A DNA stretch of 22,922 bases from contig FR889079.1 in assembly GCA_000435755.1 (NCBI GenBank), positions 1,431 through 24,352 on the forward strand, written 5' to 3'. Positions within the stretch are counted from its first letter, which is position 1; each line of letters begins with the position of its first letter. The notes under the pieces are model-generated. The model saw nothing but the letters and a program-made list of their open reading frames with translations. It was not told the origin of the DNA and searched no databases. This document shows, one piece after another, positions 1 through 8,497 of this stretch. The stretch comes from Clostridium sp. CAG:508 (GTDB taxonomy: Bacteria > Bacillota > Clostridia > TANB77 > CAG-508). The position numbers and the translations under genes were made by a program.

Positions 1-730
1 AATTCAAATAATACAACAGAAACAGGTGCGAGTTCAATTAGTGAAAAAAGAATAGGTTGGGGAATAAAAAGATCTAACAATAATGAACAACCAGATTTAG
101 GAAGTATAAATAAAAAAATAATAGATACATATGAAGGAATTGCAATGGGAAATAAATACTCAAAATATGTATATCTTACTTTTGACAATGGATATGAAGC
201 TGGTTATACTCCTAAAATATTAGCAGTATTAAAGGAAAATCAAGTTCCGGCTACATTTTTTATAACAGCCCATTATCTAAACACTGCATCAGATTTAGTA
301 AAGCAGATGATAGATGAAGGCCATACTATTGGAAATCATACAGTGAATCATAAAAGTATGCCAGATTTAACAAATGAACAAATACAAAAAGAAGTAATGG
401 ATTTGCATACAGCAGTTTACCAAAAATTTAATTATGAAATGAAATACATTCGTCCACCAAAAGGAGAATACAGTGAAAGAACTGTAGCATATACCAATAC
501 ATTAGGCTATAAAACTGTTATGTGGAGTTTTGCCTATGATGATTGGGACAAAAATAAACAAGGCAGAGAAGATTATGGAAAAAAGATGATTTTAAATAAC
601 ATACATCCTCGGAGCAGTTATATTACTACATGCAACTTCAAAAGATAATAGTAATATTCTAGATTATTGTATTAAGGAGATTAAGAAGATGGGGTATGAG
701 TTTAAGTCTTTAGACGATTTCCAAAGGTAA
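1..730 (+). CDS. pdaA: PdaA-type polysaccharide (delta-lactam) deacetylase, 5'-truncated by the window, +1 frameshift at CGG
   Basis: Homologues of this NodB-fold metal-dependent deacetylase remove acetyl groups from peptidoglycan during spore-cortex muramic delta-lactam formation, outside the membrane. The frame is open from base 1, so the true start lies upstream; the ATG at 145 is internal, because family residues (GWGIK near bases 55-69, GIAMGN before YVYLTFDNGYE) precede it. Visible motifs are TFDNGYEAGYT (motif 1), the metal-binding GNHTVNH, and RPPKGEY. The frame-1 reading runs HP then CGG and stops at 648, losing the end. Skipping C610 gives HPGAVILLHATSKDN, the expected LLH catalytic-histidine motif, and continues to GYEFKSLDDF and stop 728-730 (242 visible residues). 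The protein is therefore complete and active only if the shift happens. Product family is confident; whether it is a pseudogene, a sequence error or recoded is open. Confidence 0.85.
610..613 (+). other. putative +1 frameshift site in pdaA (C-GGA)
   Basis: The in-frame codons are CAT CCT CGG AGC. Family homology requires His-Pro-Gly-Ala-Val, obtained by skipping C610 and reading GGA GCA GTT. No Shine-Dalgarno-like stimulator or strong downstream stem is evident. The same C-GGN pattern recurs at 18564 and 20996. Confidence 0.6.
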
Positions 731-760
731 ATGGTTGCAAAATAATTACAATTTTTAATG

Positions 761-782
761 TGTCAAATTTAATTCTTTGACA
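761..782. promoter_or_regulatory. short dyad in the pdaA-yqfC gap
   Basis: TGTCAAA (761-767) and TTTGACA (776-782) are perfect inverted repeats with an 8-nt A/T-rich spacer. There is no T-run, so it is a poor intrinsic terminator; it could be an operator or part of the yqfC promoter region. I could not identify a convincing mother-cell (sigma-E) promoter here. Confidence 0.25.
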
Positions 783-817
783 ACTATAAAGAAATAGCAT
801 AGGGGAGATGAGAAAGT

Positions 818-1120
818 TTGAGAAAAGCTTCTAAGAAAAATAAAAGTATACAAAGTAGAATAAATCGTTTATTAGAAATCCCTCAAGAAATATCAACTAA
901 TTTACCGAAAATAACAGTAATAGGTTTTAAACAAATGTTGATTGAAAATTATAAAGGAATATTAGAGTATCAAGACTTCTATATTAGGATTAGTACACAT
1001 ATTGGAATTTTAAACATAAATGGCTATGATTTGTATTTAGAAGAAATGACAACAGACGATTTATTAGTTACTGGAAAAATAGAAAGCATTGATTTTGAAA
1101 CAATTACAGATGAAGAATAG
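818..1120 (+). CDS. yqfC: sporulation protein YqfC
   Basis: A 100-residue protein of the YqfC family, a small sigma-E-regulon sporulation protein in Bacillus whose biochemical role is not well defined. It matches the family in length and in the LP-IT-IG core followed by IENYKGIL and a C-terminal GKIESIDFE strand; the N-terminus is basic. The start is TTG at 818, supported by AGGGGAG at 801-807; the nearby ATG at 808 is in another frame. It is followed 11 nt later by yqfD, the standard yqfC-yqfD pair, so the two are almost certainly co-transcribed. No odd features. Confidence 0.85.
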   Translation: MRKASKKNKSIQSRINRLLEIPQEISTNLPKITVIGFKQMLIENYKGILEYQDFYIRISTHIGILNINGYDLYLEEMTTDDLLVTGKIESIDFETITDEE

Positions 1121-1131
1121 GAGGGAAAAGT

Positions 1132-2313
1132 TTGTATTTTAAAATACTATTAGCTTACATTTTAGGATATGTAAATATTGAAGTAGAAGGATATTTTATA
1201 GAACGTTTTATAAATATTTGTAATAGTAAAAAAATATTTTTGTGGAATATGAAAAGAAAACACTCCACAATTATAAGAGTAAATATTGGAATCAGGGATT
1301 TTAAAAAAATAAAAGAAATAGCTAAAAAAACTAAATGTAGAGTAAAAATACAAAAGAAAAGAGGAATACCATTTATCTTACATAAATATAAAAAAAGAAA
1401 AATCTTTGCTATATTTTTTATACTTTTAATAATTGTAGTTATTGCATTATCAAACTTCGTATGGAATATTGAAGTAATAGGGAATAATAAAATTTCGGCA
1501 GAAGAAATTATTAAAGACTTAGCAGATGATAATTTTAAAGTTGGAACATCTAAAACAAATTTAAACACCAAAAATATAATTGATAAAATACGATTAAAAA
1601 GAAGTGATTTAGCATGGATAGGAATAGAGATAAAAGGAACAAATGCAATTGTAAAAATAGTAGAAGCAGATTTGAAACCTGATATAATCAAAGAAGAAGA
1701 GTATTGTAATATTGTTGCAACAAAAGATGCGATGATAGTAAAAATAAATGCTCAAAATGGCACAGCCGTAGTAAAAGAAGGAGACATAGTTACAAAAGGA
1801 ACTGTGCTAATACAAGGGTGGCTTGAAGGTCAGTTTACAGGAATACGCTATGTGCATGCAAATGGCGAAGTTCAAGCAAAAGTATGGTATTCTCAAAAAA
1901 TAAGTGTGCCTTTAAAACAGACTAAAAAAATAAAAACAGACAAGGAGGAAAATAAATATTCCGTAAAGATAAATAATTTTGAAATAAATTTGCCAAAAGG
2001 GGTTCCAAAATTTCAAAATTATGATACAATAGAGACGAGTAAAAAACTAAAACTATTTTCAGATTTTTATTTGCCAATAGAAATACACCAAAAAACATAC
2101 CAAGAGTATGAAGAACAAGAAATTACATATAGTATAGAAGAAGCAAAAGAGCTTGGAATAGCACAAGCTGACGAGAGCCTAAAAGAGCAAATAGAAGGAA
2201 AACAAGTAACAAATAAAAAAATAAATGCAGAACAAATAGGAGCAAATATTGAAGTTGAAGTTATTTACGAAGTACTCGAAAGTATTGGGACAAAAGAAAA
2301 AATAGTATTTTGA
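1132..2313 (+). CDS. yqfD: sporulation protein YqfD
   Basis: A 393-residue YqfD-family sporulation membrane protein, close to the usual 390-400 residues. There is a basic N-terminal soluble region (about 1-90), one transmembrane segment at about residues 91-111 (FAIFFILLIIVVIALSNFVW), then an extracytoplasmic part beginning IEVIGNNKISAEEI, which looks POTRA-like, and a long beta-rich C-terminal region. In Bacillus the gene is expressed in the mother cell. The start is TTG at 1132, with AGGAGGG at 1119-1125, 6 nt upstream. The stop at 2311-2313 is 14 nt before the next start, indicating an operon with yqfC and the AT-hook gene. In Bacillus phoH would follow; here it does not. Confidence 0.87.
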   Translation: MYFKILLAYILGYVNIEVEGYFIERFINICNSKKIFLWNMKRKHSTIIRVNIGIRDFKKIKEIAKKTKCRVKIQKKRGIPFILHKYKKRKIFAIFFILLIIVVIALSNFVWNIEVIGNNKISAEEIIKDLADDNFKVGTSKTNLNTKNIIDKIRLKRSDLAWIGIEIKGTNAIVKIVEADLKPDIIKEEEYCNIVATKDAMIVKINAQNGTAVVKEGDIVTKGTVLIQGWLEGQFTGIRYVHANGEVQAKVWYSQKISVPLKQTKKIKTDKEENKYSVKINNFEINLPKGVPKFQNYDTIETSKKLKLFSDFYLPIEIHQKTYQEYEEQEITYSIEEAKELGIAQADESLKEQIEGKQVTNKKINAEQIGANIEVEVIYEVLESIGTKEKIVF

Positions 2314-2327
2314 AAGGAACAGATGCC

Positions 2328-3572
2328 ATGGAAGAAAGAAGTTTGAGAATATACCAAGAAAAAACATTTTTTTCAAAAATTAGTAACACAATTACTAAAA
2401 TACTAACTCCAACAAAAATTGGAATCAATGGAATGTTAATTTCAATAAAAAGAAACAATGCTCTAAAAGCTTATGAAGCATATAAAGCAAGCGAGGATAT
2501 TCAAAATCAAGAAAAACAAGAAGCAATTGAAAAGAAATTTGAAGATGTATACGCTTTATATCTAGAATCAATAGACAAATATATTATGGATTCTATTTAT
2601 AAAAAAGTAAAGAATGATGTAGCGAGTGATTTTGAAAAAAATGCATTATCTGAGTATTATTCAGTTGTTCATTTAAAAGAAACAGAATATTTAGAATACA
2701 AGTATAAAAAGCAAATGTATTTATTAAACCTAGACTATGAAACTGTTGATAGTCTTAATAAAGAACAGCTATTACAAAGATATCAAACATTATATGTTTC
2801 TCAAATGGAATCATTATATAAAGGGTTGTTAAAACATTATTCAATTAAACTTGCAGACAATTTAACACCAGGAGCTAAAGATGAAGTATATAACAAAATA
2901 TTTGATACATTAGAGAAATATATTGAAAATATATTACCATTAAAAATGAAACAAGATCCAGATAACAAAGTATATAAAGAAATAATTGAAGATTATCAAA
3001 GCTTTGAAAGATTTACAGTTGGTAAATTAGATCAAAACGATACCATTGAAAAAAATATGATATTATTAAGTTTAAGCAGAAAACTATTTACACATAGTTT
3101 ACCACTTATAGTAGCAGAACAATGCTATGAAAAATTATTAAATGACGTTAGAAGTTTAATAGTAGATACAAAAGTAATTAGAAAACAAGAAAAAGCATAT
3201 TCTTTACTTATTACTTTAATAGAAGAATATAATGTAAAATTACAATCTACTAAAGTATATTGGGAGAAACCAGCAGAAAGGGAAGCATATAAAGACTTTT
3301 ACAAACAATATCAAGCAATTCAAAAAGGAAAAGAGAAAAATTATATTGAATATTCTAAAGATAAGCAAGTTTTATTCTTAAGAAACGATTTGAAAAAATT
3401 AAGAAAAGAGCCAAATAGATATTATAAAATTATTCAATTTTACTGTGCAAAATTGGTAGAATTAGATGCTATGAAAAACTTGAAAAATTCATTTATCTCA
3501 GAAGGTGCTTACACTAAAGGACCAAAAAAAGTTAAGAGAAGAGGTAGACCTAAAAAGGTTGTTAATGCATAA
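2328..3572 (+). CDS. unrecognised helical protein with C-terminal AT-hook
   Basis: I do not recognise the family. It is a 414-residue, strongly alpha-helical, highly charged protein rich in Lys, Glu and Tyr, with no signal peptide, membrane segment or enzymatic motif that I can see. The last residues form KRRGRPKK (R404-K410 core), a typical AT-hook, which in other proteins inserts into the minor groove of AT-rich DNA. ATG 2328 is chosen over the in-frame TTG at 2310 because AAGGA at 2314-2318 is correctly spaced for it. The gene sits between yqfD and ybeY, where Bacillus carries phoH and the HD-phosphohydrolase gene yqfF. A role in nucleoid binding during sporulation is possible but only inferred. 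Confidence 0.7.
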   Translation: MEERSLRIYQEKTFFSKISNTITKILTPTKIGINGMLISIKRNNALKAYEAYKASEDIQNQEKQEAIEKKFEDVYALYLESIDKYIMDSIYKKVKNDVASDFEKNALSEYYSVVHLKETEYLEYKYKKQMYLLNLDYETVDSLNKEQLLQRYQTLYVSQMESLYKGLLKHYSIKLADNLTPGAKDEVYNKIFDTLEKYIENILPLKMKQDPDNKVYKEIIEDYQSFERFTVGKLDQNDTIEKNMILLSLSRKLFTHSLPLIVAEQCYEKLLNDVRSLIVDTKVIRKQEKAYSLLITLIEEYNVKLQSTKVYWEKPAEREAYKDFYKQYQAIQKGKEKNYIEYSKDKQVLFLRNDLKKLRKEPNRYYKIIQFYCAKLVELDAMKNLKNSFISEGAYTKGPKKVKRRGRPKKVVNA

Positions 3573-3593
3573 TTTAGATAGAAGGAAAATATA

Positions 3594-4091
3594 ATGAATT
3601 CAGTAACAGAAATTGTTTGGAAAGATATCCAACAAAATGAAGAGCTAGAGGCTATAATTGAAAAAGTAATACAAAAATGTTTTGAGGTAGAGCATATAAA
3701 TCCTACCTCTTTATATATTTGTGTTACATTAACAGATCCTAAAAATATACGTGAAATAAATAAGGAATATAGAAATATAGATAAAGAGACAGATGTACTT
3801 TCTTTTCCTATGTTTGAAAAAGATGAATTGGACAAACTTGTTGACGAGACAGCTGACACTCAAGTAGAAACATTACAAGATATAATGGGTGATATCATAA
3901 TTTCTATTGAAAGAGTGGAGGAACAAGCAAAAGAATATGAACATAGTTTTGAAAGAGAATTTGCATATATGCTTGTTCATGGATTTTATCACCTAAGAGG
4001 TTATGACCATATGGAGAAAGAGGAAAAAGCTCAAATGAGAGAAAAAGAGGAAAATGTTTTGTCTCAATTAAATATAACAAGGGGAGAATAA
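3594..4091 (+). CDS. ybeY: endoribonuclease YbeY (16S rRNA maturation)
   Basis: A 165-residue YbeY protein, the zinc-dependent single-strand RNase involved in 16S rRNA 3'-end processing and ribosome quality control in the cytoplasm. The signature H-G-x-x-H-L-x-G-Y-D-H is complete, with zinc ligands H129, H133 and H139. The upstream INKEYRNIDKETDVLSFP segment and the MGDIIISIE strand are also typical. ATG 3594 has GAAGGA about 10 nt upstream. The stop TAA overlaps the ATG of the next gene by one base (TAATG at 4089-4093), implying translational coupling to dgkA. Confidence 0.95.
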   Translation: MNSVTEIVWKDIQQNEELEAIIEKVIQKCFEVEHINPTSLYICVTLTDPKNIREINKEYRNIDKETDVLSFPMFEKDELDKLVDETADTQVETLQDIMGDIIISIERVEEQAKEYEHSFEREFAYMLVHGFYHLRGYDHMEKEEKAQMREKEENVLSQLNITRGE

Positions 4092-4828
4092 TGAAAAAAG
4101 AAAACAAGGAACTAAAAAATCATAATTTTATAGATGCTTGGAAAAATGCATTTAATGGAATAATATATGCAACAACCACACAAGGTAATATACAAAAACA
4201 ATTAATAATTGCAGTAATTGTAGTAATTGTTAGCTTATTTTTTAATTTAAACCGCGCAGAATTTTTATGTTTTTTATTTACCATAGTGCTTATCATATTT
4301 GCAGAAATGGTAAATACAGCAATTGAAACAGTTGTAGACCTATATGTTGATGTATATCATCCAAAAGCAAAAATAGCTAAAGACGTTGCAGCAGGAGGAG
4401 TAGTAATAACTACTATAAATGCAATAATAGTAGCATACTTCTTATTCTTTGATAAAATAGCAGATATAGGATTAGCATTTTTAAAAAATGTAACAAGTAA
4501 TCCAGTACATTTATCATTTGCTATTATGGTAATTGTAATGATTGCAGCACTAGCATTAGTTGCTTATGCAAAATCTAATAAACATAAAGGATTAAATTCA
4601 AAATTTGTCCCAAGTGGGCACGCAGCTATTGGATTTGCAGCAAACACATTGATTTGGCTATTAACAGATAATATAGTAATCTTAATGTTATCATTAGTAA
4701 CTGCTATTTTACTAGCTGAAAGTAGAATTGCGGCAAAAGAACATAAATTATCAGAAATAATATTTAGTGGATGCTTTGCCACTGTATTAGTACTTGTGCT
4801 ATATGGAATAGCAATGGCAATTGTTTAA
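4091..4828 (+). CDS. dgkA: diacylglycerol/undecaprenol kinase DgkA fused to a PAP2-like phosphatase domain
   Basis: A 245-residue integral membrane fusion. Residues about 10-122 are a DgkA-type lipid kinase: E72-M-V-N75-T-A-I-E79 and AKIAKDVAAGGVV match the ATP/Mg site; Gram-positive relatives phosphorylate undecaprenol. Residues about 135-245 resemble a PAP2 phosphatase with PSGH at 174-177 and SR-x5-H (S211, R212, H218). The residue usually Asp three after that His spacing is Glu (E222), and the first K-x6-RP motif is not clean, so phosphatase activity is uncertain. Together the domains could interconvert undecaprenol and its phosphate for wall precursor recycling. The position after ybeY matches the Bacillus order. 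Confidence 0.9.
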   Translation: MKKENKELKNHNFIDAWKNAFNGIIYATTTQGNIQKQLIIAVIVVIVSLFFNLNRAEFLCFLFTIVLIIFAEMVNTAIETVVDLYVDVYHPKAKIAKDVAAGGVVITTINAIIVAYFLFFDKIADIGLAFLKNVTSNPVHLSFAIMVIVMIAALALVAYAKSNKHKGLNSKFVPSGHAAIGFAANTLIWLLTDNIVILMLSLVTAILLAESRIAAKEHKLSEIIFSGCFATVLVLVLYGIAMAIV

Positions 4829-4845
4829 AAAGGAGATGTTTTCAA

Positions 4846-5931
4846 ATGGCAAGAAAAAAATCTAAAAAAAGTGTAAAACCAATAATCGTATTATTGTTAT
4901 TAGCAATATTAGCAGTAAGTGTATGGTTAGGAATTGAAAAGTTTAAAAATAGTCAAGAAGTTGGAAGTACAGAAAATAAAACAAAAACAGAAGCTCCAAA
5001 GAAAGAATTAAAACCTAAAACTTTTGCAGGAACAGAAAGACCACTTGCATTTATGATAGATAATAATATAAATGCAATGCCACAAGCAGGTTTGGAACAA
5101 GCAGATTTAGTATATGAAATGATTGTTGAAGGTGGAGAAACCAGATTAATGGCGGTAATAAAAAATAAAGACATAAGCAAAATCGGACCATTAAGAAGTG
5201 TTAGACATTATTATCTAGATTATATGCTAGAAAATGATGCAATTTGTGTTCATTATGGACAAAGTCCACAAGCAAAAGCAGATATTACAAAATTAAAAGT
5301 TGATGATATAAATGGAATATATGAAAGTGCAACAGACTTTTGGAGAGATAGCAGTAGATATGCTCCACATAATGCTGTAACCTCAACAGCTAAGTTAACA
5401 AAACTTATTGAAAACAAAGAATTTAGAACTACAACTAGCAAAAAAACAGTACTTAACTATGTAGTTGACGAAGTAAATTTGCCAGATGAAAGAGAAGAAC
5501 CAGCAGAAGGTGAAACAGAAGGAAAGATTACGAACCTAGCAAATACAGTTACAATTCCATATTCAGCATATAACACAGTAAGATATGAATATGACGAAGA
5601 GAGCAAAGAATATGTTAGGTATTCAAGAGATAAAAAACAAACAGACTGGAATACAAAAAATACAGTAAAAACTAAAAATATTATTATAACAAAATGTAAA
5701 AATACTACTTTGGATGATGGCAGTGGAAAAGGAAGACAAACATTAGATAATGTGAAAACATTAGACGGATATTACATTACAAATGGAAAATATATACCAA
5801 TTAAATGCTATAAAACTTCAAGAAGTAGCCAAACAGTATATAAAGATTTAGATGGAAATGAAATAAAAGTGAACGATGGAAAAACTTTCATTCAAATCTG
5901 CCCAATAAATAGTAAAATTAGTTTTAAATAA
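4846..5931 (+). CDS. DUF3048 (YerB-like) membrane-anchored protein
   Basis: A 361-residue YerB-family protein of two DUF3048 domains; function unknown. A basic N-terminus and a hydrophobic segment (about residues 11-30) indicate a signal anchor or uncleaved signal peptide; no lipobox cysteine is seen. The body is extracytoplasmic. Family hallmarks are RPLAFMIDN, the GLEQADLVYEM segment, KIGPLRSVRHYY, and a C-terminal DGKTFIQICP. ATG 4846 is preferred over the upstream 4771 start because it has AAAGGAG at 4828-4834 and begins just before the membrane segment; 4771 would overlap dgkA. It is the last gene of the yqfC operon, followed at once by a terminator. Confidence 0.87.
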   Translation: MARKKSKKSVKPIIVLLLLAILAVSVWLGIEKFKNSQEVGSTENKTKTEAPKKELKPKTFAGTERPLAFMIDNNINAMPQAGLEQADLVYEMIVEGGETRLMAVIKNKDISKIGPLRSVRHYYLDYMLENDAICVHYGQSPQAKADITKLKVDDINGIYESATDFWRDSSRYAPHNAVTSTAKLTKLIENKEFRTTTSKKTVLNYVVDEVNLPDEREEPAEGETEGKITNLANTVTIPYSAYNTVRYEYDEESKEYVRYSRDKKQTDWNTKNTVKTKNIIITKCKNTTLDDGSGKGRQTLDNVKTLDGYYITNGKYIPIKCYKTSRSSQTVYKDLDGNEIKVNDGKTFIQICPINSKISFK

Positions 5932-5937
5932 TTAAGA

Positions 5938-5982
5938 AGCTCCTCTATGATAAAATAAATTTATCATAGGGTGAGCTTTTTT
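5938..5982 (+). terminator. intrinsic terminator of the yqfC-DUF3048 operon
   Basis: AGCTC at 5938-5942 pairs with GAGCT at 5973-5977, and TATGATAAA (5946-5954) pairs with TTTATCATA (5960-5968), with a small internal mismatch and a 5-nt loop. Six Ts follow (5977-5982). It begins 7 nt after the DUF3048 stop. Confidence 0.85.
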
Positions 5983-5993
5983 GTCGTATTTTG

Positions 5994-6022
5994 TTGTATA
6001 AAAACTACTGATTTGATATAAT
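5994..6022 (+). promoter_or_regulatory. sigma-A-type promoter of the hydrogenase operon
   Basis: TTGTAT (5994-5999), a 17-nt spacer and TATAAT (6017-6022), with an extended -10 TG at 6014-6015. It lies between the terminator and hydC, so the hydrogenase genes start a new transcription unit. Confidence 0.7.
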
Positions 6023-6069
6023 AAACTCGTAAAAGTAAAATACAAATATACAAGGGGGACTTTTATCCA

Positions 6070-6546
6070 ATGAATTGTGTAGAACAAAAATTAAAGCAAG
6101 AAGTAAAAAAAATTCTAGAGCAATATACAACTGCCAAAGATAATCTAGTACCTATACTAAATGATGTGCAAGTAAAATATGGATATATTCCACAAATTGC
6201 ACAAAGTGAAATATCAGAATACTTAAATATCCCAATGGCAGAAATTTATGGAGTAATTACTTTTTATTCTAGATTTACATTAAAACCAAAGGGAAAATAT
6301 GCAATTTCAGTATGCTTAGGAACAGCATGTTTTGTAAAAGGCTCTGAGAAACTAATGAATAGATTAAAAGAAAGACTAGGCATTAAAGAAGGAGAAACAA
6401 CAAAAGATGGAAAGTTTTCAATTGATAGTACTCGTTGTTTGGGCGCATGTGGAATAGCACCAGTATTTACTGTAAATGGAGAAGTTTACGGAAGAGCTAC
6501 TGTAAAAAAACTTGATGAAGTTTTAGATGAATTGATGAGTAAATAG
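6070..6546 (+). CDS. hydC: NAD-linked [FeFe] hydrogenase subunit HydC (NuoE-like)
   Basis: A 158-residue thioredoxin-fold [2Fe-2S] protein of the NuoE/HydC family. The four cluster cysteines are C82, C87, C123 and C127 in the CLGTAC and CLGACG motifs. It passes electrons within the soluble cytoplasmic HydABC complex, which couples NADH (and often ferredoxin) oxidation to H2 formation. The start ATG 6070 has AGGGGG at 6053-6058. It lies 15 nt upstream of hydB. An N-terminal helical region (about 1-70) with VPILNDVQVKYGYIP is standard. Complex identity is inferred from hydB and hydA next to it. Confidence 0.92.
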   Translation: MNCVEQKLKQEVKKILEQYTTAKDNLVPILNDVQVKYGYIPQIAQSEISEYLNIPMAEIYGVITFYSRFTLKPKGKYAISVCLGTACFVKGSEKLMNRLKERLGIKEGETTKDGKFSIDSTRCLGACGIAPVFTVNGEVYGRATVKKLDEVLDELMSK

Positions 6547-6561
6547 GAAAGGAGTAATGAT

Positions 6562-8418
6562 TTGAAAACTTTAGAAGAGATAAGAAAAATAAGAGAAGAA
6601 AAGCGAAAAGAACTAAATATTAGAGTAGATACATCAGTTGGAGGAAGAGAAAAACATATTTTAGTATGCCATGGAACAGGATGTACATCTTCAAAATCTA
6701 CACAAGTTATAGAGAATTTTAAAAGAATAGTAAAAGAAAAAAATTTAGAAAATGTACGTGTAATTCAAACAGGATGTTTTGGGTTATGTGCCAAAGGACC
6801 AATAGTAATCATTAGACCAGAAGACACATTTTATGCAATGGTAAAGCCAGAAGACTGTGAAGAAATTATACAAAAGCACATTATAGATGGTGAAATAGTT
6901 GAAAGACTATTATGCAAAGACATTGATGGAACTAGAGTAAACAAACTAGACGACTTGACTTTTTATAAAAAACAAAAAAGAATTGCTCTTCAAAACAGTG
7001 GGAAAATTGACCCTGAAAATATTGATGAATACATAGCTTTTGATGGATACAAAGCATTAGAAAAAGTACTTTTAGAAATGATACCAGATGAAGTAATTAA
7101 AACAATAGAAGATTCTGGACTAAGAGGACGAGGTGGAGCAGGATTTCCGACAGGTAAGAAATGGGCATTAACTAAGGCAGTAGAATCAGAACAAAAATAT
7201 GTGGTATGTAATGCAGACGAAGGTGACCCAGGTGCATTTATGGACAGAAGTATTTTAGAAGGAGATCCACATTCTGTATTAGAGGCAATGATAATTGCCG
7301 GTTATGCAATTGGAGCAAATCAAGGGTATATTTATGTAAGAGCTGAATATCCAATTGCAGTAGATAGATTTAGAGTAGCAATAAAACAAGCAAGAGATTA
7401 TGGGCTACTTGGAAAAAATATATTTGGAACAGACTTCAGCTTTGATGTAGATATTAGATTAGGTGCAGGAGCATTTGTATGTGGAGAAGAAACAGCACTT
7501 TTAGAATCTATTGAAGGAAAACGTGGTCAACCAAGATTAAAACCACCATATCCTGCAAATTCAGGTTTATGGGGTAAACCAACATTAATAAATAATGTTG
7601 AAACTTATGCGAATATAACGAAAATAATATTAAATGGAGCAGAATGGTATTCAAGTATTGGGACAGAAACCTCAAAAGGAACAAAAGTATTTGCGTTAGG
7701 TGGAAATGTTGTAAATATTGGGTTAGTTGAGGTTCCAATGGGAACAACCTTAAGAGAAATTGTTTATGATATTGGTGGAGGAATACCAAACAACAGAGAG
7801 TTTAAAGCTGCACAAACTGGCGGCCCATCAGGTGGATGTATTCCAAAAGAGCATTTAGATACACCAATAGATTATGAATCATTAAAACAAATAGGTTCAA
7901 TGATGGGTTCAGGAGGACTTATAGTAATGGATGATACAAAATGTATGGTAAACATTGCTAAGTTCTACTTAGAATTTACTGTGGATGAGTCTTGTGGAAA
8001 GTGTACACCATGCAGAATTGGAACTAAAAGAATGCTTGAAATACTAGAGAAAATAACTAATGGAGAAGCAACAAAACAAGACTTAGAAAAATTAGAAGAA
8101 TTGGCGAAAATTATACCAAAGACTTCGGTATGTGGATTAGGACAATCAGCACCAAATCCAGTAATTTCAACACTAAAGTATTTTAGAGAAGAATACTTAG
8201 AGCATATAGAAGAGAAGAAATGCAGAACAGGAGAATGTAAAGCATTAGCAAAAATACAAATTGATCCTGAAAAGTGTAGAGGATGTACAAAATGTAGTCG
8301 TAATTGTCCAGTTGGAGCAATTACAGGAGAGCCAGGTAAAACACATCATATTAACGAGGAGAAGTGTATTAAGTGTGGGACTTGCTTAAATATCTGCCCA
8401 TTCCACGCCATAGGTTAA
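6562..8418 (+). CDS. hydB: NAD-linked [FeFe] hydrogenase subunit HydB (NuoF-like, FMN/NAD(H) binding)
   Basis: A 618-residue flavoprotein subunit. It has an N-terminal [2Fe-2S] thioredoxin-like domain (C36, C41, C72, C76); a NuoF core with the glycine-rich GLRGRGGAGFPTG and CNADEGDPGAFMDR segments for NADH and FMN; a [4Fe-4S] site in ESCGKCTPCR plus SVCGLG; and a C-terminal two-cluster ferredoxin domain (CRGCTKCSRNCP and CIKCGTCLNICP). This is the standard architecture of HydB in bifurcating hydrogenases such as that of Thermotoga. The start is TTG at 6562, with AAAGGAG 8 nt upstream. The partner hydA follows after a GNAT gene. Confidence 0.94.
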   Translation: MKTLEEIRKIREEKRKELNIRVDTSVGGREKHILVCHGTGCTSSKSTQVIENFKRIVKEKNLENVRVIQTGCFGLCAKGPIVIIRPEDTFYAMVKPEDCEEIIQKHIIDGEIVERLLCKDIDGTRVNKLDDLTFYKKQKRIALQNSGKIDPENIDEYIAFDGYKALEKVLLEMIPDEVIKTIEDSGLRGRGGAGFPTGKKWALTKAVESEQKYVVCNADEGDPGAFMDRSILEGDPHSVLEAMIIAGYAIGANQGYIYVRAEYPIAVDRFRVAIKQARDYGLLGKNIFGTDFSFDVDIRLGAGAFVCGEETALLESIEGKRGQPRLKPPYPANSGLWGKPTLINNVETYANITKIILNGAEWYSSIGTETSKGTKVFALGGNVVNIGLVEVPMGTTLREIVYDIGGGIPNNREFKAAQTGGPSGGCIPKEHLDTPIDYESLKQIGSMMGSGGLIVMDDTKCMVNIAKFYLEFTVDESCGKCTPCRIGTKRMLEILEKITNGEATKQDLEKLEELAKIIPKTSVCGLGQSAPNPVISTLKYFREEYLEHIEEKKCRTGECKALAKIQIDPEKCRGCTKCSRNCPVGAITGEPGKTHHINEEKCIKCGTCLNICPFHAIG

Positions 8419-8444
8419 AATTTCCAAAATAATAGTCTCACTAC

Positions 8445-8497
8445 GAATTAAAAATGAAATCAACGTACAAAAAGTACGCCTCATTCATTTTTAATTC
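8445..8497. repeat. long imperfect palindrome between hydB and the GNAT gene
   Basis: An outer perfect 13-bp inverted repeat, GAATTAAAAATGA (8445-8457) with TCATTTTTAATTC (8485-8497), encloses an inner 5-bp hairpin, CGTAC (8464-8468) with GTACG (8474-8478) and an AAAAA loop. There is no T-run after it, so it is not a standard terminator. It may be an mRNA processing/stability element or a copy of a dispersed intergenic repeat; only one copy is in this window. Confidence 0.6.

Noticed and set aside
145..648. A free-standing 167-residue deacetylase starting at ATG 145
   Set aside because: The frame is open and family-like back to base 1, and the C-terminus is lost by the frameshift, so 145 is not the true start.
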